DNA of 64,000 nucleotides from Bradyrhizobium sp. STM 3843. Lineage in GTDB: Bacteria; Pseudomonadota; Alphaproteobacteria; Rhizobiales; Xanthobacteraceae. Position numbers and translations under genes: made by a program. The DNA lies in NCBI RefSeq assembly GCF_000239815.1, contig NZ_CAFK01000299.1, positions 186,001-250,000 of the forward strand. Direction: 5' to 3'. The notes below the pieces were generated by a model. It saw only the letters and a list, made by a program, of their open reading frames with translations. It did no database searches and was not told the DNA's origin. Position 1 is the first letter of the stretch. Each line of letters begins with the position of its first letter. Shown in pieces: positions 26,927 to 35,061 of the stretch.

Positions 26927-27949
26927 ATGATTGAAGAGACAAAGATTGAACGCCGCACCTTCGTCCAGGCGATGACCGCGGCGTCGAGCGCCGCTCTGTC
27001 CCTGGCACTTCTGCCGCAGCCCGCCGCCGGTCAATCCCCTCATCAATCGGCCTCGACAGCTTTCGATCACTTCGATGCTGGTCGCTTCGAGACAGCGGAG
27101 ATCAAGACCGACGACAACACCATCTTCATCAGGCGCTACGGGAGCGGATCCCCCCTGCTCATGGTCCATGGATTTCCTCGGACCAGCCTGATGTGGCGTC
27201 ATGTGGCGCCACATCTCGCCAGCAACCGCACGGTGATCTGCGTCGACCTTCGCGGCTATGGCCGTAGCGGCATCCCCGCCTCCGCGGAGGATCATTATCC
27301 CTACACGAAGCGGGCGATGGCGGACGAGCTTGTCGCCGTGATGGACAAGCTCGGCTTTTCCAAATTCGATCTGGTCGGGCATGACCGCGGCGGCCGCGTG
27401 TCATACCGCCTCGCACTCGATCATCCGGAGAAGGTGCAACGTCTCGCGGTATTCGACGTCCTGCCGATCTCGGAAGCCTGGGGCCGCGCAGACGCGAAAT
27501 TCACGATGACCTACTGGCCGTGGAGCTTGCTCTCGCAGCAGGCACCGCTTCCCGAAAAGTACCTGACCGGTGCGCCAGGCGCGGTGTTCGACAATCCATT
27601 CGGCCAGGGCTCGTTCAGCCCCGAAGTCAGAGCGGAATACACCGAAACGTATCGCGATCCGGCCCGGGTGCATGCCATCTGCGAGGAGTACCGCGCGGCC
27701 GCAACTCTGGATATCGAGCACGACAAGGCCGATCAGAAGCGGGGCCGGCGCATCAAGTGCCCGATGCTGCACCTGTGGGCTTCCGGCGGCCCTCTCGATA
27801 CATTCTACGAGCAGGATGGGGGCGCGTTGGGTATCTGGAGGAAGTGGGCGGACGACGTACACGGTCAGGCCGTCAAGGGCGGTCACTTCTTCCCGGAGGA
27901 AAACCCAGCCGACACGGCGGCGCTTCTGACCAAGTTTCTGTCGACTTAG
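26927..27949 (+). CDS. exported alpha/beta hydrolase, fluoroacetate-dehalogenase/epoxide-hydrolase type
   Basis: 340 residues. Twin-arginine-type leader (ERRTFVQAMTAASSAALS), then a domain close to fluoroacetate dehalogenase: HGFPRTSLMWRHVAPHL, nucleophile Asp and following Arg in VGHDRGGRVSYRLAL, acid Asp in VFDVLP, and catalytic His in GGHFFPEE. The halide-pocket pair His-Trp of true fluoroacetate dehalogenases (YHWSFL) is Pro-Trp here (YWPWSLL), which argues against defluorination and for an epoxide or ester substrate. Divergent from the 25776 hydrolase, with a 285-bp shared promoter region. Confidence 0.86.
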   Translation: MIEETKIERRTFVQAMTAASSAALSLALLPQPAAGQSPHQSASTAFDHFDAGRFETAEIKTDDNTIFIRRYGSGSPLLMVHGFPRTSLMWRHVAPHLASNRTVICVDLRGYGRSGIPASAEDHYPYTKRAMADELVAVMDKLGFSKFDLVGHDRGGRVSYRLALDHPEKVQRLAVFDVLPISEAWGRADAKFTMTYWPWSLLSQQAPLPEKYLTGAPGAVFDNPFGQGSFSPEVRAEYTETYRDPARVHAICEEYRAAATLDIEHDKADQKRGRRIKCPMLHLWASGGPLDTFYEQDGGALGIWRKWADDVHGQAVKGGHFFPEENPADTAALLTKFLST

Positions 27950-28324
27950 CGCATGAACGCGCTTTCGACATGGCGCGCAAACCGGCAGCCCCGGCGCGGC
28001 CGGCCGCCGAAGTCGACCAATGCCGCCAGCGATTTGAAGAGCATGCAACTGAACGGCGGCGCCATCGCAGTGCGGCGTCAAGTAGATTATTCCGTTCGAG
28101 CTTCACGACGAAGCGTCAGGAGAAAAACTCGCGCTATTCCGTTGTACCAGGTCATTCTGTACCCGCGGTAGCGCGTTCGTCCGGACTCCTGAAGAGTCCT
28201 TTGCTTTATGAAGTTCAAGCCGGACTTGCCCCCACAGATCAGTCGCAACCGCTACCATCGGCCATGATTGACATGAGAACAAAATGGGAACAATCTGCAT
28301 CCGGTCAACACGGAATGCGGCCCA

Positions 28325-28537
28325 ATGTCCAGTCCTTCCGCGCAAATTCGTCAATTCGAGCCCGACGCCCTTGAGCTGGCGGCGGATCAGATTATCGCAG
28401 CGTGTGATGGAGACGTACGTGCCGCCGTCTGCGCACTGATCGTCGCCAAAGGTCTACTCGAAGCGGAGCTGAGCGAAGTCTACGCGTCATCTTCAAGAGG
28501 CTACGCGCGAGGCCGTAGGAGAGATCAACAGGGCTAG
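28325..28537 (+). CDS. small conserved hypothetical protein of Bradyrhizobium type
   Basis: 70 residues (ALELAADQIIAACDGDVRAA... LEAELSEVYASSSRGYARGR). The AADxxIAACDGDxRAA helix and the SxGYARGR tail are familiar from short hypothetical proteins in Bradyrhizobiaceae. No function known. Eight bases separate it from the next gene, suggesting co-transcription. Confidence 0.6.
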   Translation: MSSPSAQIRQFEPDALELAADQIIAACDGDVRAAVCALIVAKGLLEAELSEVYASSSRGYARGRRRDQQG

Positions 28538-28545
28538 GAATCCGA

Positions 28546-28794
28546 ATGGCCGACTTAACCTATTACGTCGCCTTGTCTTTCGTGATGAACGACGAGGGTC
28601 CTGCGGCTCGTGACGGCGTTGAGTGCCCGACAGCCAACGCAGCTATCCTCCGCGCCGAACGCCTCGCGAGAACAGAAGGCAATATTGGCGCGGTCGCTTT
28701 CAGCCGAACCGGCGATCCTGCATTGGGCGATTTTGCGGATGCCGTCGTGCTGCGGGCGTTCGGCGAGGTCCCGACCGATTTGAGCACTCTGTGA
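28546..28794 (+). CDS. small conserved hypothetical protein of Bradyrhizobium type
   Basis: 82 residues (MADLTYYVALSFV... GAVAFSRTGDPALGDFADAVV). The opening and the VGAVAFSRTGDP-like block match a short hypothetical family frequent in Bradyrhizobium. No enzymatic motif and no signal peptide. It follows the 28325 gene at 8 bp. Confidence 0.68.
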   Translation: MADLTYYVALSFVMNDEGPAARDGVECPTANAAILRAERLARTEGNIGAVAFSRTGDPALGDFADAVVLRAFGEVPTDLSTL

Positions 28795-28904
28795 CGCGCG
28801 ATTGATGAGAGTCGGAACGCGAGATCCTCGCGCACGGCGCATCTGCATCCGTATAGAAGCATCCACCGTTGCCAACTGCAGAGAGGCCTGGCAGCACTTG
28901 CGCT

Positions 28905-28928
28905 TCCGATAGAACCGTTGATTAAGAG
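28905..28928 (+). repeat. 24-bp dispersed motif, copy A
   Basis: TCCGATAGAACCGTTGATTA then AGAG; 22 of 24 positions match 32053-32076. Origin unknown. Confidence 0.5.
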
Positions 28929-29153
28929 TCAGCCGCGGATCGAGAACAATCAACGACTTGCTGGTCGCACCACTTGGCTTATCCGACCGAAAGTGGGCAT
29001 TCGTCACCCGTTGTTGCGCTGCCCTGCTATCTGAACACGCGCTAAGCGGTCAACAGCGATTACAAGGCCATTGATTGAGAGGTTCAAATCGGGGAGGCGC
29101 ACCCACCGATACCAACATTCAGTTGCGGTTTCAATTTGACCATGACAGGCGAA

Positions 29154-29333
29154 GGATTCCATACCCACGATCGCCGGTGCCGCGCGCTCGAAGAACTGCA
29201 GCAGCGTGTCGCGCCGAAAGCGAACCTTCTGGATAACTGCGCCGTCGCCTCCCAGGCCGACAACGTGGAAGATGTTCTTTCCAATATCTATTCCATAGAC
29301 CGCTGCAGCGCGCGGGGTATTGCGTTGAGCCAT
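29154..29333 (-). mobile_element. IS110-family transposase, N-terminal fragment
   Basis: From ATG 29333 about 60 codons read as the start of an IS110/IS1111 DEDD transposase (VYGIDIGKNIFHVVGLGGDG, then PAIVGME). After GME the family sequence stops abruptly and the frame runs on in unrelated DNA to 29004. Only the first sixth of the gene is present, so it is inactive. It abuts the IS3 remnant at 29.4 kb. Confidence 0.75.
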
Positions 29334-29397
29334 TACAACCTCCTTTGGTTTGGCAGCCTCATGATGAGGCGGGAGGACGGGGCGGACCATCCCATTA

Positions 29398-30326
29398 GTG
29401 GTGACGCCCACGGCCAAGCGGAAAGCTGTCGCGCATCTCATTGGCGTCCACGGGATGAGCGAACGGCGGGGGTGTAAAGCCATCGGCTGCTGCCGCATGA
29501 CCATTCGATACCAGACGAGCCGTGTCGATGATGCCGAGCTACGTCAGCGTATGTGGGCGATCGCCCATGAGCGCCGCCGCTTCGGCTATCGTCGCCTCCA
29601 CGTCCTGCTCAAGCGGGAGGCTATCTGGTCAATCACAAGAAGCTGTTCCGGCTCTATCGCGAGGAGCGGCTGACGGTACGCCGCAGGGGCGGCCGCAAGC
29701 GGGCCATCGGGACCCGAGCACCGATGACGGTGCCGGTGCTCCCGAATGATCGCTGGTCGCTCGACTTCGTGTCGGATCAGATGACCGATGACCGGCGCTT
29801 CCGTGTCCTGACCGTGATCGACGACTGCACCCGGGAGTGCTTGGCGCTGGTGGCCGATACCTCACTCTCGGGCGCCCGGGTCGCACGAGAGCTGGACCGG
29901 CTGGTCGCCGAGCGCGGCAAGCCCGGGATGATGGTGAGTGACAACGGGAGCGAACTCATCAGCAATGCCATCCTGACATGGGCCGATCAGAGCCGCATCG
30001 CCTGGCACTACATCGCGCCGGGCAAACCCATGCAGAACGCCTTCATCGAAAGCTTCAACGGACGGCTGCGGGATGAACTGCTGAATGAGACGCTGTTCAC
30101 CTCGCTCGCCCAAGCCCGCGTCGCGCTCCGACGCTGGCGGGCTGACTATAATGACGCGCGGCCACACTCGCAGCTCGTCTGGAAGACGCCGACCGAGTTC
30201 GCGGCCACCTGCAATCCGCGTCGGGATCTGCCGCTGCGCTATGTCGAAGGCTCCGCGCCAGCTCCCGCCCGCTACCACCGCCCGGATGGCACACCCAACC
30301 GCCTGAACGAACTCAGACCTGGATAA
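29398..30326 (+). mobile_element. IS3-family transposase orfB, frameshifted and without orfA
   Basis: Two frames join into one orfB: the HTH_21-like part (GMSERRGCKAIGCCRMTIRY... RRFGYRRLHVLLKRE) and the rve integrase domain with DDE residues (WSLDFVSDQ, VSDNGSE, ENAFIESFNG-type QNAFIESF). At about 29621 the DNA reads CGGGAGGCTATCTGG where the uninterrupted protein needs GAGGGCTATCTGG, a one-G deletion. No orfA or clear terminal repeats are visible upstream, so it is a truncated, dead copy. Confidence 0.85.
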
Positions 30327-30345
30327 AACTTGGGGGCAAGGTCAG

Positions 30346-31560
30346 TCACGACAAGTCGCGGCTCAAGGTGGCTCCGATCTGCTCCAGCGCCCAATCGACC
30401 TGATCGCTGGTGATCACAAGTGCCGGGGCGATGCGGATCGTGTGTCCATGGGTATCCTTGGCAAGAATCCCCTTGCTCTGCAGCGCCTGACAATAGCGAC
30501 GCGCTTCGCCTGCTTGCGGGTGAAGTTCAACTGCCAGCATCAGCCCACGCCCCCGCACCTCGCGGATGACATTGGAGCGGATGCTCCTCAGGCCATCGAG
30601 GAAGCGCGCGCCCTGCACGGCGGCGTTCTCGATCATCCCTTCCTCGACGAGCACGCGCAGGGCTGCCCGCGCCACCGCACAGGCGAGCGGGTTGCCACCG
30701 AAGGTCGAGCCGTGTTGGCCAGGTCTCAGGGTACCGAGCACCGCGTTATTCGAAAGGACGGCCGACACCGGATAGAAGCCGCCAGACAACGCCTTGCCCA
30801 GCAGCGTCACATCCGCCTCAATATCGTCGTGCTGTTCGGCGAGCAGCTTGCCCGTGCGACCTAGCCCGGTCTGGATTTCATCGAGGATCAACATGACATC
30901 ATGCGCGGTGCAGAGCTCGCGCACATTCGCGAAGTAGCCGGGTGGTGGAACGATGACGCCGGCTTCCCCCTGGATCGGCTCGACCAGGAACGCGACTGTG
31001 TTCGGCGTGATCGCCTCCTCCAGCGCCTTGGCGTTGCCAAAGGGAATGATCCTGAAGCCTGGCGCGAACGGTCCAAAATGTTCACGTGCCGCCGCGTCGG
31101 TGCTGAAGCCGATGATGCCGAGAGTCCGTCCGTGGAAGTTGTCGGCGCAGACGATGATCTCGGCTTGCCCATCCGGCACGCCCTTGACCTCGTAACCCCA
31201 CTTGCGCACGGATTTGATCGCGCTCTCTACCGCCTCGGCACCGCTGTTCATCGGCAGGATCTTATGAGAGCCAGTAAGTTCCGCGATTTGCTCGTAGAAG
31301 GGGGCCAGTTGGTCGTTATGGAAGGCACGGGAGGTCAATGTCAGTTTACCCGCCTGTTCCACCATGGCGGCCAGGATCTTCGGATGGCAGTGGCCCTGGT
31401 TCACGGCCGAATAGGCGGAGAGGCAATCGAGATAACGGTTACCTTGCGTATCCCACACGAACACGCCTTCGCCGCGCGACAGAACCACAGCGAGCGGCTC
31501 ATAGTTCTGCGCGCCAAAGCGCGCCTCCCTTGCGATGAAATCAGAGACCGGTCGCCCCAT
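30346..31560 (-). CDS. rocD: ornithine aminotransferase
   Basis: 404 residues, full length for class III ornithine--oxo-acid transaminases. It begins FIAREARFGAQNYEPL, and has the substrate/PLP segments NSGAEAVESAIKSVRKWGY and LDEIQTGLGRTG (Asp binding the PLP ring) and the Schiff-base Lys in LLGKALSGGFYPVSA. It converts ornithine and 2-oxoglutarate to glutamate semialdehyde and glutamate in arginine catabolism. ATG 31560 is preceded by AGGAG. Alone on its strand; a CAATTGT/ACAATTG dyad lies about 95 bp upstream. Flanked by IS debris, so possibly part of an acquired block. Confidence 0.93.
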   Translation of the reverse strand: MGRPVSDFIAREARFGAQNYEPLAVVLSRGEGVFVWDTQGNRYLDCLSAYSAVNQGHCHPKILAAMVEQAGKLTLTSRAFHNDQLAPFYEQIAELTGSHKILPMNSGAEAVESAIKSVRKWGYEVKGVPDGQAEIIVCADNFHGRTLGIIGFSTDAAAREHFGPFAPGFRIIPFGNAKALEEAITPNTVAFLVEPIQGEAGVIVPPPGYFANVRELCTAHDVMLILDEIQTGLGRTGKLLAEQHDDIEADVTLLGKALSGGFYPVSAVLSNNAVLGTLRPGQHGSTFGGNPLACAVARAALRVLVEEGMIENAAVQGARFLDGLRSIRSNVIREVRGRGLMLAVELHPQAGEARRYCQALQSKGILAKDTHGHTIRIAPALVITSDQVDWALEQIGATLSRDLS

Positions 31561-31652
31561 CTTTTCGTCACTCCTGTTGCAGCGAACTGACAGCAACCGG
31601 CTTTTCCACTCGCGCTGATCATGGCGAGGACATCGGCTTGCATGCAGCTGCA

Positions 31653-31674
31653 CAATTGTCGGGAGCAACAATTG
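31653..31674 (-). promoter_or_regulatory. inverted repeat upstream of rocD
   Basis: CAATTGT (31653-31659) and ACAATTG (31668-31674) are exact inverted arms with an 8-bp spacer, and the flanks extend the symmetry imperfectly (TGCA outside). The location about 95 bp before the rocD start fits an operator, for example for an Lrp/AsnC-type regulator; no such regulator is in the window. Confidence 0.4.
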
Positions 31675-31767
31675 CCTGCCTGCAGCTCGACCAAGAAGGC
31701 AACGCAATCGGCACGATCTCCGGTGAGGACCGTGACGAGGCTACAATAGGTTCAAATCGTGCTCGCA

Positions 31768-31834
31768 ACACTCGATTCTTGCGATTGGTTGGACGGGAAG
31801 GTTCCCGGCTCGGGCATAAATAGATCCGTGCCGC
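31768..31834 (+). repeat. diverged intergenic repeat, copy 1
   Basis: About 67 bp resembling 31992-32065: both contain CGATT..CTTGCGATTG, TTG.ACGG.AAG, CCC.GGCT and AAATAGA..CCG in the same order. Non-coding in both copies. Confidence 0.5.
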
Positions 31835-31991
31835 GCCCCCCTGCGTCCCGAACCCTGTCATCGGGCTGCATAGCGAAGTCTATGCATTTTGATTTCATCC
31901 GGCCACAACTATTTCCGCTCGTCCCTGACGTAGCCGGGGTTATTCCGTGGCTGGCACTCTATAGGTATTGTCAGTTGGTTGCGGGTGCCCG

Positions 31992-32065
31992 AACACCCGA
32001 TTGCTTGCGATTGATTGAACGGAAAGCTCCCAGGCTTGCCGCGCAAATAGAATCCGATAGAGCCG
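31992..32065 (+). repeat. diverged intergenic repeat, copy 2
   Basis: Partner of 31768-31834, 158 bp away. It runs directly into the 24-bp motif at 32053-32076. The whole stretch 31561-32266 has no credible gene. Confidence 0.5.
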
Positions 32066-32076
32066 CTGATTAAGAG
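32053..32076 (+). repeat. 24-bp dispersed motif, copy B
   Basis: TCCGATAGAGCCGCTGATTA then AGAG; near-identical to 28905-28928, 3.1 kb away. Confidence 0.5.
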
Positions 32077-32266
32077 GCGTATGATCTGCTTGGAAAATCA
32101 ACGTTCATTTCGACAGACTTGCCGTTGCTTGGCGTCAAGCTTCGTTAAGGCGAATGCAGAGGCCGCCGCCTCAATGCGTTCACATCGCCTTGGCGAGCGC
32201 GAACAACCGAAAATCCTCGAGCGCCGCGTGCCGATGCGGGGCGGCTTTGCGCCGGATTAATGTCGT

Positions 32267-32600
32267 TTCCATCCTGCATGGCCGCGCCTTCGCTGCAAAT
32301 AATGCCTCGGCGTAGACCACCAACACGATAGCAAGCGCACCCGGTGCGAGCTCTCGCCATATCGTGGTATCCAAGTTTGGTATCGTGAGGCTTGGAAGTC
32401 CAGATGGGATGTGCCCGCGACCAGCACGCCGATTGCTTCCCCTCCGAGCAGCCCAATCAGGATTTGGCCCCGGACATGACGATAAGTGCCGCGGGCAGCT
32501 CGGCGCAAAATGGCGCAACAACAGCATTGCGGCGAGGCACAGTACGGCTGGAGCAAGCGAAGCCTCCGCGAGCTGTTGCAGAACGTGCCAAGGCTTCGCG
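32267..32600 (-). pseudogene. SulP-family anion transporter relic
   Basis: Three frames hold consecutive pieces of one SulP (sulfate permease) membrane domain: EASLAPAVLCLAAMLLLRHF, then PAALIVMSGA, then ILIGLLGGEAIGVLVAG, then HIPSGLPSLTIPNLDTTIWR followed by ELAPGALAIVLVVYAEALFA. The order is correct, but at least three indels or stops break it, and both ends of the gene are missing. It is an old decayed fragment immediately downstream of the AI-2E family gene. Confidence 0.68.
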
Positions 32601-32626
32601 GAAAAGTTGCCAGAGGAGCCACTTAG

Positions 32627-34558
32627 TTAGTGAACTTGCACGGCAACGGCGGCTTTGGTGTTATCGGGTGTATCGCCGCGCCTGTCGGAGGTCGCTTGAA
32701 CTATTGCTTCTAACGTGCCCCTAAATGAGCTTTGCGCAATGGTTGCACCAAGGGTACCTGTCGATGGCGTAACGGCCTCTGTTCCAAAAAGAGCGAGCAT
32801 AATATGGACATCGGCATTCTTTTTATTCAGCTTGCGAACAGTATCCTGAAACTTGGTTGTGGAAGGTTGGCCGACGTAGCAAACGCATGCCAAAGAGGTC
32901 TCCGTCATGTCGAGCGAAAGGAATTTTGACACGGATAAAGCATCTGCTTCTTCCGCCTGCGCTCCGATTTCGTGATGCCGCAGCAGACAAGCCAATACTA
33001 ACGCCGCCGCCTCATCGAGCTTGCTGGACCCGGGAATGCAGAGAACCGAACGTGGTGACTCGTTTTTTTCTTCAATTAACGAGGGTTGCAACTTTGCTTG
33101 CTCAATTGCGATCGCGGCGCCGGGGCTGGAGCTCAAGTCTGGAGGCGAAAGGTCCGAGGCTCTTACATCGTAGTGCGTTTCCAGATGAGTCACCAACTCG
33201 TCAACGGTTGATACAATTCGATCCAGACGTTCTTCGTCGAGATGACCTAATCGGCGGTCGGCTTCGGCGAGCCTCAAACCTTCCAGCAGGATCGAGTCAC
33301 AATAGTCTTCGAGCGATGACCCTCTAAGAAACTCATCCGCTTGTTCTGCTGCTTCGAGTGGATCGCCGGCAAGCATCCGCTGGTAGATCAGTTGAGAGGG
33401 ACTCAACGGAGGCTGGTCACCAAGCATGACGTCGAGGAACTTGAGCCGCTCAACATGACGTCCCACGACAACGAGGCATACCGTCAAAGGCGTCGCTATC
33501 ACAAGTCCGACTGGGCCCCAAAGCCATGTCCAGAACGAAGCAGACAGAATGATGGCGACTGGGGACAGGCCAGAACTATGACCGTAAACAAGAGGCTCGA
33601 TGACTTGTCCGGCAAGCAGTTCCAGCACTACGAACAGGAGAGCCGTCTGCAGCAACATTTCCCAACCAGAGCCGACAGCCGCAGCCAGCGTGAGTGGAAA
33701 TATCGCTGAGATCAAGGCACCGATATACGGCACGAAACGTAGAACCATCGACATCAGACCCCAGAGCGGAGCTGAAGGAACGCCAATCAATTCGAGACCT
33801 GTGCCAATCGCCAAACCGAACACGGCATTGAAAATAATTTGGGTGAGGAAGAGCTTGCTCAGCCGTTTGCCAGCATCATCAAGGGCAGCGGTTGTGCGCT
33901 GAATATCTCCCGAGCCGGCAAGGCGGACTAGCCGATTTCTGAGATCCTCCCGTTGCAGCAGGATAAACGCCACAAAGATCACGACGATTCCCGTCGTCGT
34001 GAGTGGTGAAAGCAGTGGCTCGATGATCTTGGCCAGTGTTGTCAGAGCGCCGGGGTCAGGTTGTCTGATTTCGACCGGTATCGGAAACGTCTTATCCGAT
34101 GCTTGCCTCGCAGGTCCATTGTCAGTCTGGCCGGATGCACTCCCGCGTTGTAGCTCTGTCCCCAATTCCTTGAGAACGGTGGACGCCTGTTTCAACGTCC
34201 CAGGACCGCCCATAAAACCGCGGAGACTCTCGACCTTGTCGCTCAGCGTTTGCTGATATGCAGGCAGTTGGGCGGCCAGGCGAGTTGCCTCGGACACCAT
34301 CAGACCACCCAGACTGAAAATGATAGAAAACCCGAAGAAGACGACGATTATTACCGAAGCGGTACGTGGAACGCGCCAGGAATGCAGACGGATGACCAGG
34401 GGTGCAAGGGCGAAGCTCAGAAGGACGGCTAGCGCTAACGGAACGAAAATTTCCCTGCCAAAATAGAGTCCAGCAATAATCATCGCGGCCACGGCCATGT
34501 TGGTGAGCACCGTGCCGCGCCGTTGTGTTAGCTTTACTTGAGCCGGCTTCTCCTGCAA
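32627..34558 (-). CDS. AI-2E/PerM-family transporter with extra C-terminal domain
   Basis: 643 residues. The first 370 are the AI-2E exporter family (DUF20): eight membrane helices, FVPLALAVLLSFALAPLV, RFVPYIGALISAIFPLTLAA and GQVIEPLVYGHSSGLSPVA. The remaining 270 are soluble, with an acidic helical part (RMLAGDPLEAAEQADEFL) and an alpha/beta end (RSVLCIPGSSKLDEAAALVL... ACVCYVGQPSTT) that resembles no transporter domain I know but recurs in rhizobial members. The substrate is unproven; members export small molecules or ions. There is no neighbouring operon gene. Confidence 0.85.
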   Translation of the reverse strand: MQEKPAQVKLTQRRGTVLTNMAVAAMIIAGLYFGREIFVPLALAVLLSFALAPLVIRLHSWRVPRTASVIIVVFFGFSIIFSLGGLMVSEATRLAAQLPAYQQTLSDKVESLRGFMGGPGTLKQASTVLKELGTELQRGSASGQTDNGPARQASDKTFPIPVEIRQPDPGALTTLAKIIEPLLSPLTTTGIVVIFVAFILLQREDLRNRLVRLAGSGDIQRTTAALDDAGKRLSKLFLTQIIFNAVFGLAIGTGLELIGVPSAPLWGLMSMVLRFVPYIGALISAIFPLTLAAAVGSGWEMLLQTALLFVVLELLAGQVIEPLVYGHSSGLSPVAIILSASFWTWLWGPVGLVIATPLTVCLVVVGRHVERLKFLDVMLGDQPPLSPSQLIYQRMLAGDPLEAAEQADEFLRGSSLEDYCDSILLEGLRLAEADRRLGHLDEERLDRIVSTVDELVTHLETHYDVRASDLSPPDLSSSPGAAIAIEQAKLQPSLIEEKNESPRSVLCIPGSSKLDEAAALVLACLLRHHEIGAQAEEADALSVSKFLSLDMTETSLACVCYVGQPSTTKFQDTVRKLNKKNADVHIMLALFGTEAVTPSTGTLGATIAQSSFRGTLEAIVQATSDRRGDTPDNTKAAVAVQVH

Positions 34559-35061
34559 CTAGGTGTTCCTCGCTCCGGCCGAACTGCCGATGAAATTCCT
34601 CTTACCAAATATCAGATTGGGCATCTGCACCCTGGAATTGGCGCACTATTTCTTCGCCCTCCTGTCACCCGTTTGGAGCAAAATCCTAGTCGGCTTTCGC
34701 CTTTGACATTCGTCAACGCTTGCACCTTGGTACAATGTCGGTTGTATCCCGGGTTGCCGGGCCCATCATGTCGATGTCGCCCTCGGCCGCTTGCGAAGGC
34801 GGCCTGCAGCCCCTGCTCCTGCATCGTGCCGGCTGGATGGAATACCACCCACCCAGCAAATCAATGCCGGACTTCATCTCATTCCTGTTGCCGTTGCCCG
34901 AACACCCCTGGTCCGGCGATTCCGTTGGATGGCACCTGCGCTACTGATCAGTCACGAGCCCCGGACACCGTCCGGGGCCTTTTTTCTTCGTGGTCTCCGG
35001 GATCACAACCGTTGCGTCGGATCCCGGGATTGACGGACTGTGTCGTTGCCTGCCGTTTGCT
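34559..35061. other. intergenic region with an orphan rightward terminator
   Basis: About 500 bp. No credible coding frame on either strand. A strong terminator ends a transcript running left to right (see 34958-34985), yet no rightward gene precedes it, so a short RNA or unrecognised small gene may lie within 34.6-34.95 kb. Confidence 0.45.
34958..34985 (+). terminator. rho-independent terminator
   Basis: GCCCCGGAC - ACC - GTCCGGGGC, a perfect 9-bp stem with a 3-base loop, followed directly by CTTTTTT on the plus strand. On the minus strand no T tract follows, so it works rightward only. Confidence 0.8.
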
